DNA from: Rhizobium sp. P32RR-XVIII
GTDB taxonomy: Bacteria; Pseudomonadota; Alphaproteobacteria; Rhizobiales; Rhizobiaceae
Assembly (NCBI RefSeq): GCF_012641395.1
Contig: NZ_JABAIH010000006.1
Span: forward strand, 310,001 to 374,000
Length of the DNA stretch: 64,000 bases
Direction: 5' to 3'
The position numbers were made by a program, and so were the translations under genes. Below are positions 8,698 through 17,049 of this stretch, one piece after another. Under the pieces are notes generated by a model. It saw only the letters and a list, made by a program, of their open reading frames with translations. It was not told where the DNA came from and did not search any database. The number at the start of each line of letters is the position of its first letter. The stretch's first letter is position 1.

Positions 8698-9876
8698 ATG
8701 GCGAAGACCGCAAAGCCGGACGTACGTCCGCAAAATACCCATTTTTCTTCTGGCCCCTGCTCGAAGCGCCCTGGTTGGACGCTTGATGCTCTTTCCGACG
8801 CGCCTCTCGGGCGTTCGCATCGCGCGAAGATCGGCAAGACGAAACTGAAGCAGGCCATCGATCTTACCCGCGAAATTCTGGAAGTGCCGGCGGACTACCG
8901 CATCGGCATCGTTCCGGCATCGGATACCGGCGCCGTTGAGATGGCGCTCTGGTCGCTGCTCGGTGAGCGCGGCGTCGACATGCTCGCTTGGGAAAGCTTC
9001 GGCGCAGGCTGGGTCACCGACGTGGTCAAGCAGCTGAAGCTCAAGGACGTGCGCAAGCTAGAAGCCGGCTACGGTGAGCTTCCCGACCTTTCCACCGTGG
9101 ATTTCGACCGCGACGTGGTCTTCACCTGGAACGGCACCACTTCCGGCGTTCGCGTTGCGAACGGCGATTTCATTCCTGATAATCGCAAGGGTCTGACGAT
9201 CTGCGATGCGACTTCTGCCGCTTTCGCGCAGAACCTCGATTTTGCCAAGCTCGACGTCGTCACTTTCTCCTGGCAGAAGGTTCTGGGCGGCGAAGGCGCA
9301 CATGGCATCATCATCCTGTCGCCGCGCGCCGTCGAGCGCCTCGTCACCTACGTGCCGGCCTGGCCGCTGCCGAAGATCTTCCGCATGACATCCGGCGGCA
9401 AGTTGATCGAAGGCATCTTCACCGGCGAGACGATCAATACGCCTTCGATGCTCTGCGTCGAGGACTATATCGATGCGCTCCTTTGGGCCAAGCAGCTCGG
9501 CGGCCTCAAGGCTCTGATGGCGCGCGCCGATGCGAACGCCAAGGTAATTGCCGACTTCATCGCAGCCAACGACTGGATCGCCAATCTCGCCGTCAAGCCG
9601 GAAACGGCATCCAACACGTCGATCTGCCTGAAGATCGTCGACAAGGACATTACGGCGCTTTCCGACGACGAGCAGGCGAACTTCGCCAAGGGCCTCGTCT
9701 CGCTGCTCGAGAAGGAAGGTGTCGCCTACGACATCGGCCATTATCGCGACGCGCCGTCGGGTCTGCGCATCTGGGCGGGCGCCACGATCGAGACCGCCGA
9801 CATGCAGAAGCTGATGCCCTGGCTGTCCTGGGCCTTCGAAACGCAGAAGGCGGCGCTTTCCCAGGCTGCTGCCTGA
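8698..9876 (+). CDS. serC: Phosphoserine aminotransferase SerC
   Basis: PLP enzyme of the phosphorylated serine pathway, turning 3-phosphohydroxypyruvate into phosphoserine; it also serves pyridoxine synthesis. 392 residues, the length of the alphaproteobacterial form. The PLP lysine is in FSWQKVLGGEGAHG near residue 194, and WNGTTSG supplies phosphate contacts. The ATG start is fixed by the leader RNA hairpin that covers its ribosome-binding site. serA follows after 83 bases on the same strand, giving a serC-serA operon. Confidence 0.96.
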   Translation: MAKTAKPDVRPQNTHFSSGPCSKRPGWTLDALSDAPLGRSHRAKIGKTKLKQAIDLTREILEVPADYRIGIVPASDTGAVEMALWSLLGERGVDMLAWESFGAGWVTDVVKQLKLKDVRKLEAGYGELPDLSTVDFDRDVVFTWNGTTSGVRVANGDFIPDNRKGLTICDATSAAFAQNLDFAKLDVVTFSWQKVLGGEGAHGIIILSPRAVERLVTYVPAWPLPKIFRMTSGGKLIEGIFTGETINTPSMLCVEDYIDALLWAKQLGGLKALMARADANAKVIADFIAANDWIANLAVKPETASNTSICLKIVDKDITALSDDEQANFAKGLVSLLEKEGVAYDIGHYRDAPSGLRIWAGATIETADMQKLMPWLSWAFETQKAALSQAAA

Positions 9877-9959
9877 TGTGATCGGCTCCGCTCGCTGAGC
9901 GGAGCCCAGCATTCCCGATTTTCATCCATCGCTGAACACTTTTGAAGGAAGCCCCCCAA

Positions 9960-11555
9960 ATGGCACCTCGCGTTCTCGTATCCGACGAACTGTCGGAAAC
10001 CGCCGTCCAGATCTTCCGTGATCGCGGCGTCGAAGTCGATTTCCAGCCGCAACTCGGCAAGGACAAGGACAAGCTCGCCGAAATCATCGGCAATTATGAC
10101 GGCCTCGCCATCCGCTCCGCTACCAAGGTGACGGAAAAACTGATCGCCGCCGCGACCAATCTCAAGGTCATCGGACGCGCCGGCATCGGCGTCGACAACG
10201 TTGAGATTCCGGCCGCTTCGCGCCGCGGTATCATCGTCATGAACACGCCCTTCGGCAACTCGATCACCACAGCCGAGCACGCTATCGCGCTGATGTTCGC
10301 CGTTGCCCGCCAGCTTCCGGCAGCCGACACCTCGACCCAGGCCGGCAAGTGGGAAAAGTCGAAGTTCATGGGTGTCGAGATCACCGGCAAGACGCTGGGC
10401 GTCATCGGCGCGGGCAATATCGGCTCGATCGTCTGCGCCCGCGCCATCGGCCTCAAGATGCACGTTCTCGCCTATGACCCCTTCCTCTCCAAGGAGCGCG
10501 CCGAGGAAATGGGCGTCACCAAGGTCGAGCTCGATGAGCTGCTCGCCAAGGCTGACTTCATCACGCTGCATGTGCCGATGACAGACAAGACGCGCGGCAT
10601 CCTCAACAAGGAAGCACTGGCGAAGACCAAGCCCGGCGTGCGCATCATCAACTGTGCCCGTGGCGGCCTTGTCGACGAAGCGGCTCTTGCGGAAGCGATC
10701 AAGTCCGGCCATGTCGCCGGTGCAGCCTTCGATGTCTTCGAAGTTGAGCCGGCCAAGGAAAGCCCACTTTTCGGCTTGCCGAACGTCGTTTGCACACCGC
10801 ATCTCGGCGCATCGACCACGGAAGCTCAGGAAAACGTTGCGCTGCAGGTTGCCGAGCAGATGTCGGATTACCTGATCAAGGGTGCCGTTTCCAACGCGAT
10901 CAACATGCCGTCGATCACGGCCGAGGAAGCGCCGATCCTCAAGCCCTTTATCAAGCTTGCCGACGTGCTCGGCGCCTTCGTAGGACAGGTGACAGAAAGC
11001 GCCATCAAGGAGATCGAGATCCTTTATGACGGTTCGACGGCCGGGATGAACACCAGGGCTCTGACAAGCGCGGTGCTGGCCGGTCTTATCCGCCCGCAGG
11101 TTGCGGACGTGAACATGGTTTCGGCGCCGATCATGATCAAGGAAAAGGGCATCATCCTTTCCGAGGTCAAGCGCGACAAGACCGGCGTCTTTGACGGCTA
11201 TATCAAGCTGACGGTGACGACGGCGAACCAGACTCGCTCCATCGCGGGCACAGTGTTTTCCGACGGCAAGCCGCGCTTCATCCAGATCAAGGGCATCAAC
11301 CTCGACGCCGATGTCGGTTCGCACATGGTCTACATCACCAACACCGACGTTCCCGGCATGATCGGCTTCATCGGAACGACGTTGGGTGCGGCGGGCGTCA
11401 ACATCGCCAACTTCCAGCTCGGCCGCGACAGGCAGGGCGGAGATGCGATCGCACTCCTCTATGTCGACGGACCGATCGGCGATGACGTCCTCACCAAGCT
11501 GACGGCCCACCAGGCTATCCGCCAGGCGAAGCCCTTGGTCTTTGCGGTCGAGTAG
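9960..11555 (+). CDS. serA: D-3-phosphoglycerate dehydrogenase SerA
   Basis: First committed step of serine synthesis: NAD-dependent oxidation of 3-phosphoglycerate. 531 residues, the long type with two regulatory domains. Rossmann loop GVIGAGNIGSIV lies near residue 147, the Arg segment NCARGG near 232 and catalytic His in PHLGAS near 280. The allosteric-substrate-binding domain covers about 300-450, and a C-terminal ACT domain contains DVPGMIGFIGTTLG. ATG 9960 follows GAAGGAA; a TTG at 9942 would add six residues. A strong terminator ends the operon. Confidence 0.96.
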   Translation: MAPRVLVSDELSETAVQIFRDRGVEVDFQPQLGKDKDKLAEIIGNYDGLAIRSATKVTEKLIAAATNLKVIGRAGIGVDNVEIPAASRRGIIVMNTPFGNSITTAEHAIALMFAVARQLPAADTSTQAGKWEKSKFMGVEITGKTLGVIGAGNIGSIVCARAIGLKMHVLAYDPFLSKERAEEMGVTKVELDELLAKADFITLHVPMTDKTRGILNKEALAKTKPGVRIINCARGGLVDEAALAEAIKSGHVAGAAFDVFEVEPAKESPLFGLPNVVCTPHLGASTTEAQENVALQVAEQMSDYLIKGAVSNAINMPSITAEEAPILKPFIKLADVLGAFVGQVTESAIKEIEILYDGSTAGMNTRALTSAVLAGLIRPQVADVNMVSAPIMIKEKGIILSEVKRDKTGVFDGYIKLTVTTANQTRSIAGTVFSDGKPRFIQIKGINLDADVGSHMVYITNTDVPGMIGFIGTTLGAAGVNIANFQLGRDRQGGDAIALLYVDGPIGDDVLTKLTAHQAIRQAKPLVFAVE

Positions 11556-11580
11556 ATTTCCTCCCAAGGAAGAACGAGAA

Positions 11581-11613
11581 AGCCGGGCGCAGGGGACTGC
11601 GCCCGGCTTTTTT
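11581..11613 (+). terminator. Terminator of the serC-serA operon
   Basis: Perfect 12-bp stem (11581-11592 with 11597-11608), GGGA loop and six T. A near copy occurs at 12526-12557. Confidence 0.95.
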
Positions 11614-11640
11614 ATTTTTGATGGATCGATGCTGCGGAGA

Positions 11641-12345
11641 TCACGCGCCCGTATCGGGTTTGCTCGTTTCCGGAGCGTCCGCAGGCGGAGCATCCGAAGC
11701 CGGCGCGTTGGCGGCCGGCTTTGGATCAGCCGCCGCCGGCCAGGTCAGATAGTAATACTGGCTGCCGACCTGCCCGAAATAGACGTGGTTGCCGGTGTTC
11801 TTTTCGACGAAGCTGCCGTCGTCGGTTTTGACGAGCGCGCCGTGGTTGTCGCGCTCCAGATGGCTCCTCAGGAAGTCGTTCCAGTCGCTCGTCTCGGTCG
11901 TCCGGCCGGGCTTGCCTTCGAGGTCTTGGTCCTCGTCGGCCACGTCCCACGCCTTGATCGTCACGCCCTTTGTCGGGTCGGTGACCTGCAGCGTGCCGTT
12001 GTCGAATGCTTCGAACATCGCCGCTTCCTGGCTGTTCCCACCCTTGGCCTCGGCGGCGGCGGTGAGGTTCTGCTTCAGCAGCGCCATGAAGGATGACGTG
12101 GTGATGTCGGTGCTTGCGAGCGTCGAATCCGAAGCGTCGGTATCGCTGGTCTGGTTCGCGGGCAAGCCGTTCAGTAGAGCAGTCAACGCCGAGCGCGACT
12201 GAGAGGGAAGGCTCGAGAAATCGCCGTTGGCGAAGGAAGAATCGTCGGAGCCGGCCAGCCCGTCGGAAGAGGGTTCCCCGCCGTGCAGCACCTGCAGCGC
12301 CAGTTGCGATGAGAGAAGTCTTGTCGAATCAACTAATGAAACCAT
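11641..12345 (-). CDS. Hypothetical protein with Ala/Pro-rich tail
   Basis: A 234-residue acidic protein, low in cysteine and without signal peptide or membrane helix. The N-terminal half is Ser/Thr/Asp-rich. The central block (about residues 100-195, from QEAAMFEAFDNGTLQVTD to SQYYYLTWPA) looks folded and aromatic. The last 35 residues are Pro/Ala/Asp-rich and probably disordered. ATG 12345 is preceded by AAAGAGG. I do not recognise the family. The gene lies between two nearly identical plus-strand terminators. Confidence 0.7.
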   Translation of the reverse strand: MVSLVDSTRLLSSQLALQVLHGGEPSSDGLAGSDDSSFANGDFSSLPSQSRSALTALLNGLPANQTSDTDASDSTLASTDITTSSFMALLKQNLTAAAEAKGGNSQEAAMFEAFDNGTLQVTDPTKGVTIKAWDVADEDQDLEGKPGRTTETSDWNDFLRSHLERDNHGALVKTDDGSFVEKNTGNHVYFGQVGSQYYYLTWPAAADPKPAANAPASDAPPADAPETSKPDTGA

Positions 12346-12525
12346 TGAAACCTCTTTGAATTAGGAAATCGATTTGCCTGCCAAGCCGCAGAAGCAATCG
12401 GAACGGGAAACTGTCCGCAGCATCGAAATGTCCGTCTCGATGTGGTGATCGAGACGGATATCCTTTTGTAGAGAATTCAATAGTCGCGCAGCGTTGTGTG
12501 TGGCTTGCGTGCTGAACAGGTCGGG

Positions 12526-12557
12526 AGCCGGGCACAGGGGACTGCGCCCGGCTTTTT
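12526..12557 (+). terminator. Second copy of the serA-type terminator, without an upstream plus-strand gene
   Basis: Stem 12526-12537 with 12542-12553, the same GGGA loop and five T. It differs from the copy at 11581 by one base in the left arm. Only the strand of serA has the T-run, yet no plus-strand gene ends here. Confidence 0.7.
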
Positions 12558-12578
12558 GCCAGCATCTTTGCCTGACAA

Positions 12579-13091
12579 TCAGATCATAAATTGACTGCTG
12601 TTTGGAATGTGACCCTCCGGCGTCAGGTCATCGACGGCCTTTGGAAGATCTTTTGAAAGGCGGCTCAGGATTTCGTCCGCGCTGAGCCCCGTCTTGGAGG
12701 AGATCTCCTCCAGAACATCCGGGCCAATCGCCTGCGAGAGCTGGCGGTCGTCGATCGGCTTGTTCTCGCCGGGCGATACCCAGGAATCCGCCGTATCGCC
12801 ATAGCCATTCTTGCTGAACTGATCGAGCAGACCGCCAAGGCCGCCGCTCAAAACGCCGCCGGCAGAGCCGCCTTTGATAAGGTTACCGAGACCGCCGCCG
12901 GCAAGTCCGCCCAGAAGTCCGCCCAGACCGCCGTCCGATGACTGGGATGGTATTCCGGGCTGCGCACCGGGTGTTTGCGGCTGTGCGCCGCCCTGCGTAA
13001 GCTCCCTCAATGCCGAGGCGATCTTATCGCGATTCTGGTAGCCAGCCACGGCGAGTATGCCGAGCAATGCGGTGAGATTTCTCCGATCCAT
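12579..13091 (-). CDS. YidB/DUF937-like protein
   Basis: A 170-residue protein with a Gly-rich central part (LGGLLGGLAGGGLGNL) and a C-terminal block including LSQAIGPDVLEEISSKTGLSADEILSRLSKDLPKAVDDLTPEG, which is the pattern of YidB/DUF937 proteins. ATG 13091 follows GGGAGG; the longer frame to 13127 has no ribosome-binding site. Function of the family is unknown. A weak GGAAC-N16-CATT element (13168-13144) lies upstream and could be a stress-sigma promoter with one mismatch. Confidence 0.75.
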   Translation of the reverse strand: MDRRNLTALLGILAVAGYQNRDKIASALRELTQGGAQPQTPGAQPGIPSQSSDGGLGGLLGGLAGGGLGNLIKGGSAGGVLSGGLGGLLDQFSKNGYGDTADSWVSPGENKPIDDRQLSQAIGPDVLEEISSKTGLSADEILSRLSKDLPKAVDDLTPEGHIPNSSQFMI

Positions 13092-13181
13092 GATGTCCTC
13101 CCGTTGAGTTGGGCCGCATTCGACCAATGCCCCGGAATGCGGGAATGCACGGAAGGTGAGTTAGTTCCTGCGTCGTAAAAT

Positions 13182-15404
13182 TCAACGTACGGGCTGCAAC
13201 AGGCGTAGCGCATTGATCGTCACCAGCACCGTCGCTCCCGTGTCAGCGAGGATCGCAGGCCACAACCCGGTAATGCCGACGATGGTCGTGACAAGGAAGA
13301 CCACCTTGAGGCCGAGCGCGATGGTGATGTTTTCGAAGATGTTTCGCATCGTTCGCCTGGAAAGGGCGATCATCGCCGCTACGTCGCCGACGCGGCCGTG
13401 CAGCACCGCCGCGTCGGCAGTCTCAAGCGCCACATCCGTCCCGCCGCCCATGGCGATGCCGACATCGGCTGCCGCGAGGGCAGGGGCGTCGTTGATACCG
13501 TCGCCGACCTTGGCCACGAGAAAGCCTTCGCGCTTCAATTCGCCGACGATGCGCTGCTTGTCTTCAGGCATGAGTTCGGCGCGTACGTCGATACCGAGCT
13601 GCTCGCCGATTGCTCTCGCCGTACGTTCATTGTCGCCGGTTAGCATCAAGGTCCGGACGCCGGCATCGGTCAAGGCCCTTAGCCCAGTTCTTGCATCCTC
13701 GCGTGGCTCGTCGCGCATGGCGATCAACCCGGCGACTTTCCCGTTGATGAGGAGGACCGAAACGGTTTTGCCCTGCTCGTTCAGTGCAGCAATCTGCTCG
13801 TCCTGTTCGGCCGTTAGCGCACCCGTCAGGCGGGCTGCCGCCGGAGAGAGAAGGGCGAGTTCTTCGCCTCCCACGCGACCGGTCATGCCTTTGCCGGGAA
13901 CGGCTTCCACCTCGAACGCCGGTGGGACGGGCACCTTGTCGTTCTTCGCGCGCTCCAGGATTGCCAGCGCAAGCGGGTGGCTGGAGCTTCTTTCCAGGAC
14001 GGCGGCACGCGAAAGCACCTGTGCCTCCGTCCGCTCGAAGGGCACGATGTCTGTAACCCTTGGCTTACCTTCCGTCAGTGTGCCCGTCTTGTCGAGCGCG
14101 ACGGCCGTCACCTTGCCGAGCGTTTCCAATACCGCACCGCCCTTCATCAGCAATCCGCGCCGTGCGCCTGCCGACAGCGAAGCTGCAATTGCAGCGGGCG
14201 TCGAGATCACCAGCGCGCAGGGGCAGCCGATAAGCAGGATCGCGAGCCCCTTGTAGACCCATTCGTCCCACGCGCCGCCTGCAAGCAGCGGCGGCAGGAT
14301 CGCGACGAGTGCCGCGACCACGACGACACCCGGCGTGTAGTAGCGCGAGAAACGATCGATGAAGCGCTCGGTCGGCGCCTTCGATTCCTGTGCTTCCTCG
14401 ACGAGTTTGACGACGCGGGCAATCGTATTGTCGGCGGCCGCGGCGGTGACGCGAATGCGGAGCGCGGCATCGCCGTTCACGGTTCCGGCAAAGACCGCGT
14501 CATCGGCGGCCTTGCGTACCGGAACGCTTTCCCCCGTTACAGGCGCCTCGTCGATGGCGCTTTCACCCGAGACGATGACGCCGTCGGCGGAAATGCGGTC
14601 GCCCGGGCGCACGAGGATGATGGAGCCTACGGCGAGGCTTTCCGCCGGCACTTCTCGCGTCTCGCCAGCTTCGTCCAGCAGGGCACTCTTCGGCACGAGC
14701 GCCGTCAGCGATTGGATGCTCGCCCGCGCCTTTCCGGCAGCGATGCCTTCAAGCAGTTCACCGACCAGGAACAGGAAGACGACGGCAGCAGCCTCCTCTG
14801 CGGCATGAATGATGATGGCGCCCGTCGCTGCGATCGTCATCAGCATCTCGATGGAAAAGGGCGTTCCGGCCAGTGCCGCCATGACTGCCCGGCGCGCGAT
14901 GGGCGCAAGACCGATCAGCGTCGCGGCAATGAAGGCGTAGGGGGCGATTCCCGGCATGAGATGGCCAACAACGTAGGCGGCAACGAGGGCCATTCCGGAC
15001 AGGATCGTCAGGCGGCCTTTCTTGCTTTGCCACCAAGAGCCGCTCAGCGATCCATGGTCATGGCCATGCAGCTCTGCGGCTTCCCTTTCAGGGTGCGCGT
15101 GCTCATGATCGGAATGGTCATGATGATGACCGGCATGATCGTGGCCATGGGCGTGCAAAGTATGGTCATGGTTCGGCGTCTTCCCGTGCATTGGCACAAC
15201 CGAGTAACCGAGACCGGTCACTTTCTTCTCGATCGCCTTCAGATCACTGGTCCCGTCATGCCTGATGGTCATCGTGCCGCTGGTCACGGAGACCGAAACG
15301 TCCTCGACCCCGGCAATGCGGCGAACGGCCGTATCGATCTTGGCCGCACAGGATGCGCAGTCCATGCCGCCGACTCTGTATTTTGCCTGTGCCGCTTCCG
15401 CCAT
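13182..15404 (-). CDS. zntA: Heavy-metal P1B-type ATPase (Zn/Cd/Pb efflux)
   Basis: Exports soft divalent metals from the cytoplasm. 740 residues. An N-terminal HMA domain carries GGMDCASCAAK (residues 12-22). It is followed by a His-rich linker (about 74-120) with many HDH and HEH motifs, then eight helices with the metal site CPCAL (near 393), phosphorylation motif DKTGT (near 435) and hinge GDGINDAPAL. CPC plus one HMA plus the His linker point to Zn/Cd/Pb rather than Cu. It is divergent from a MerR-family gene, with a shared operator between them. Confidence 0.93.
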   Translation of the reverse strand: MAEAAQAKYRVGGMDCASCAAKIDTAVRRIAGVEDVSVSVTSGTMTIRHDGTSDLKAIEKKVTGLGYSVVPMHGKTPNHDHTLHAHGHDHAGHHHDHSDHEHAHPEREAAELHGHDHGSLSGSWWQSKKGRLTILSGMALVAAYVVGHLMPGIAPYAFIAATLIGLAPIARRAVMAALAGTPFSIEMLMTIAATGAIIIHAAEEAAAVVFLFLVGELLEGIAAGKARASIQSLTALVPKSALLDEAGETREVPAESLAVGSIILVRPGDRISADGVIVSGESAIDEAPVTGESVPVRKAADDAVFAGTVNGDAALRIRVTAAAADNTIARVVKLVEEAQESKAPTERFIDRFSRYYTPGVVVVAALVAILPPLLAGGAWDEWVYKGLAILLIGCPCALVISTPAAIAASLSAGARRGLLMKGGAVLETLGKVTAVALDKTGTLTEGKPRVTDIVPFERTEAQVLSRAAVLERSSSHPLALAILERAKNDKVPVPPAFEVEAVPGKGMTGRVGGEELALLSPAAARLTGALTAEQDEQIAALNEQGKTVSVLLINGKVAGLIAMRDEPREDARTGLRALTDAGVRTLMLTGDNERTARAIGEQLGIDVRAELMPEDKQRIVGELKREGFLVAKVGDGINDAPALAAADVGIAMGGGTDVALETADAAVLHGRVGDVAAMIALSRRTMRNIFENITIALGLKVVFLVTTIVGITGLWPAILADTGATVLVTINALRLLQPVR

Positions 15405-15434
15405 TTCGGATTTCCTTGTTCTTCAGCAGCTCTC

Positions 15435-15465
15435 TACCTACATGCTCTAGCGACTAGAGGTGCAA
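15435..15465 (-). promoter_or_regulatory. MerR-type promoter/operator of the metal ATPase
   Basis: On the minus strand -35 TTGCAC (15465-15460) and -10 TAGGTA (15440-15435) are separated by 19 bp, the over-long spacer typical of MerR-activated promoters. The spacer contains the inverted repeat CTCTAG-CGA-CTAGAG (15445-15459). The ATPase ATG lies about 30 bases downstream. Confidence 0.85.
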
Positions 15466-15475
15466 GAAGAAAATC

Positions 15476-15898
15476 ATGAAAAAGATCACGATCGGCGATG
15501 CGGCGCGCCAGAGCGGCGTTAAAGTTCCGACAATCCGCTATTACGAGAGCATCGGCCTGCTTGCCGCTCCGAGCCGCAGCGAGGGTAACCAGCGTTCCTA
15601 TGAACCCGCTGATGTCCGCCGGCTTGCCTTCATTCGTCATGCGCGCGAGCTCGGTTTCGAAGTCGATGCCATTCGAACCCTGCTGACGCTGCAGGACGAG
15701 CCTGATCAACCTTGCGCTTCGGCCGATGCGATCGCCAAGGCGCGGCTCATCGAGGTCGAGCAGCGTATTCGCAGTCTCATGGCTTTGAAGGCCGAGCTGG
15801 AAATGATGGTTGAAGGCTGCGGCCACGGCCGGGTCGATCAGTGCCGGGTCATCGAAGTCCTTGCCGATCACGGCCAGTGTACGCACGCGCACCACTGA
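15476..15898 (+). CDS. MerR-family metal-responsive regulator (CadR/PbrR/ZntR type)
   Basis: A 140-residue regulator of the adjacent metal ATPase. The winged helix-turn-helix is at residues 4-70 (ITIGDAARQSGVKVPTIRYYE). Metal-binding cysteines lie at C80, C115 and C123, the spacing of the PbrR/CadR/ZntR group, with an extra C135 and a CTHAHH tail as in His-tailed CadR proteins. A Cu-responsive CueR would lack C80. Divergent from the ATPase across a 71-base promoter region, so probably autoregulated. Confidence 0.9.
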   Translation: MKKITIGDAARQSGVKVPTIRYYESIGLLAAPSRSEGNQRSYEPADVRRLAFIRHARELGFEVDAIRTLLTLQDEPDQPCASADAIAKARLIEVEQRIRSLMALKAELEMMVEGCGHGRVDQCRVIEVLADHGQCTHAHH

Positions 15899-15920
15899 AC
15901 TTAAAGCGCCGCTGATCGTT
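15896..15920 (+). promoter_or_regulatory. Near-consensus EcfG-type stress promoter
   Basis: TGAAC-N16-CGTT (consensus GGAAC-N16/17-CGTT, one mismatch), 30 bases before the start of a stress-protein gene. It begins at the stop codon of the MerR gene. Confidence 0.5.
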
Positions 15921-15949
15921 TCTCCTTTCCAGTCAAGGAGGAGAGAGCG

Positions 15950-16372
15950 ATGCCACAGATGAGTCTTTCCGATATTTCCAAGAAGATGCGCGATATCGAT
16001 ATGGCGATGTTGTGCACCCATACTGACGGCGGTGCCATCGCCGGGCGGCCGATGAGCAATAATCGCGACGTCGATTACGACGGCGACTCCTACTATTTCA
16101 CATGGGAAGCTTCGCGCATGGTCGCTGATATCGAGAGCGATCCCAAGGTGTCTCTGACGTTCCAGGGAAAGAAAGCTTTCTCCCTCGCCGTAGAAGGCAT
16201 GGCCGAAGTAATCCGCGACAAGAAGGCTTTCAAAAAGCACTGGACGGATGACCTCGACAACTGGTTCACGGACGGCATCGACACAAAAGGCGTCGCGATG
16301 ATCAAGGTGCATGCCGATCGCCTTCATTACTGGAATGGCGAGGAGGACGGCGAAGTGAAGCTGAAACGGTGA
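15950..16372 (+). CDS. Pyridoxamine 5'-phosphate oxidase family protein (general stress protein 26-like)
   Basis: A 140-residue split-barrel flavin-binding family protein: MLCTHTDGGAIAGRPMSNN near residues 20-38, SYYFTWEASRMVADIESDPKVSLTF as the core strands, and a final MIKVHADRLHYWNGEEDG. Such proteins bind FMN or FAD and are often stress-induced; the substrate is unknown. A strong GGAGGAGAG precedes ATG 15950. The near-consensus EcfG promoter upstream supports a stress role. Confidence 0.85.
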   Translation: MPQMSLSDISKKMRDIDMAMLCTHTDGGAIAGRPMSNNRDVDYDGDSYYFTWEASRMVADIESDPKVSLTFQGKKAFSLAVEGMAEVIRDKKAFKKHWTDDLDNWFTDGIDTKGVAMIKVHADRLHYWNGEEDGEVKLKR

Positions 16373-16378
16373 ATCGCC

Positions 16379-17047
16379 TCAGCTTTTGGAGAGGTCGCCT
16401 TGTCCTGCTCTCGCGAGCAACTCGGTGACCTCCTCGTCGCTGGTCTGGTCGAAATCCTCGTAGTGAAGGCTGACCGCCCGCAAATCTTCCGGTGCGGACA
16501 GGCAGACGATTTCGTCGACTTCCTTCTTCAGTTCCTCGATCACCGTTCGCGGCGCTACAGGGATCGCAAGCGTGACATGACCTGCACCGGCCTGCCGCAG
16601 CCCTTTCAATCCGGCTTTCACCGATGCGCCGGTGGCAATACCGTCGTCAACGAGAATGACGCTCCGGCCTGCAAGATCGATCGGCGTGCGATTGCCGAGA
16701 TACGTCTTTCGACGTCTTTCGATTTCCTCTAACTGTCTCGCCGCCTCCCGTTCGAAATAGTCCAGCGAAGCTCCGCAATAGGAAAGCGTGTCTTCGTTGA
16801 TCACGCGCTGCGGATTTTTTCCATCGACCACGGCACCGATGGCGAATTCCGGATAACCCGGTGCGCCGATTTTGCGTACCAGCAAGATATCGAGCGGCGC
16901 ATGCAAACCGCGGGCAAGCTCAAAGGCGACCGGTACGCCGCCGCGGGGCAGACCAAGGACGACCGGGTCATCGTTCCTGGGGCCGATGGCTTCCACAAGC
17001 CTCCTGCCCGCGTCGGCACGATTGCGAAAGCGTGAGGGGTGCAGCAT
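16379..17047 (-). CDS. Phosphoribosyltransferase-family protein
   Basis: A 222-residue type I PRTase fold protein. The PRPP-binding loop VILVDDGIATG lies at residues 130-140, and an N-terminal LGLPRGGVPVA loop and DILLVRKIGAPG are typical of the predicted PRTases found beside or fused to erythromycin-esterase domains. The true substrate is unknown. I prefer ATG 17047; a TTG at 17053 overlapping the upstream TGA is possible. Translation is probably coupled to the esterase-like gene, which ends at 17050. Confidence 0.85.
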   Translation of the reverse strand: MLHPSRFRNRADAGRRLVEAIGPRNDDPVVLGLPRGGVPVAFELARGLHAPLDILLVRKIGAPGYPEFAIGAVVDGKNPQRVINEDTLSYCGASLDYFEREAARQLEEIERRRKTYLGNRTPIDLAGRSVILVDDGIATGASVKAGLKGLRQAGAGHVTLAIPVAPRTVIEELKKEVDEIVCLSAPEDLRAVSLHYEDFDQTSDEEVTELLARAGQGDLSKS

Positions 17048-17049
17048 CG

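Noticed and set aside
12579..13091. GGAAC-N16-CATT upstream as an EcfG promoter
   Set aside because: One mismatch in the short -10 box; kept only as a remark because such matches are frequent by chance.
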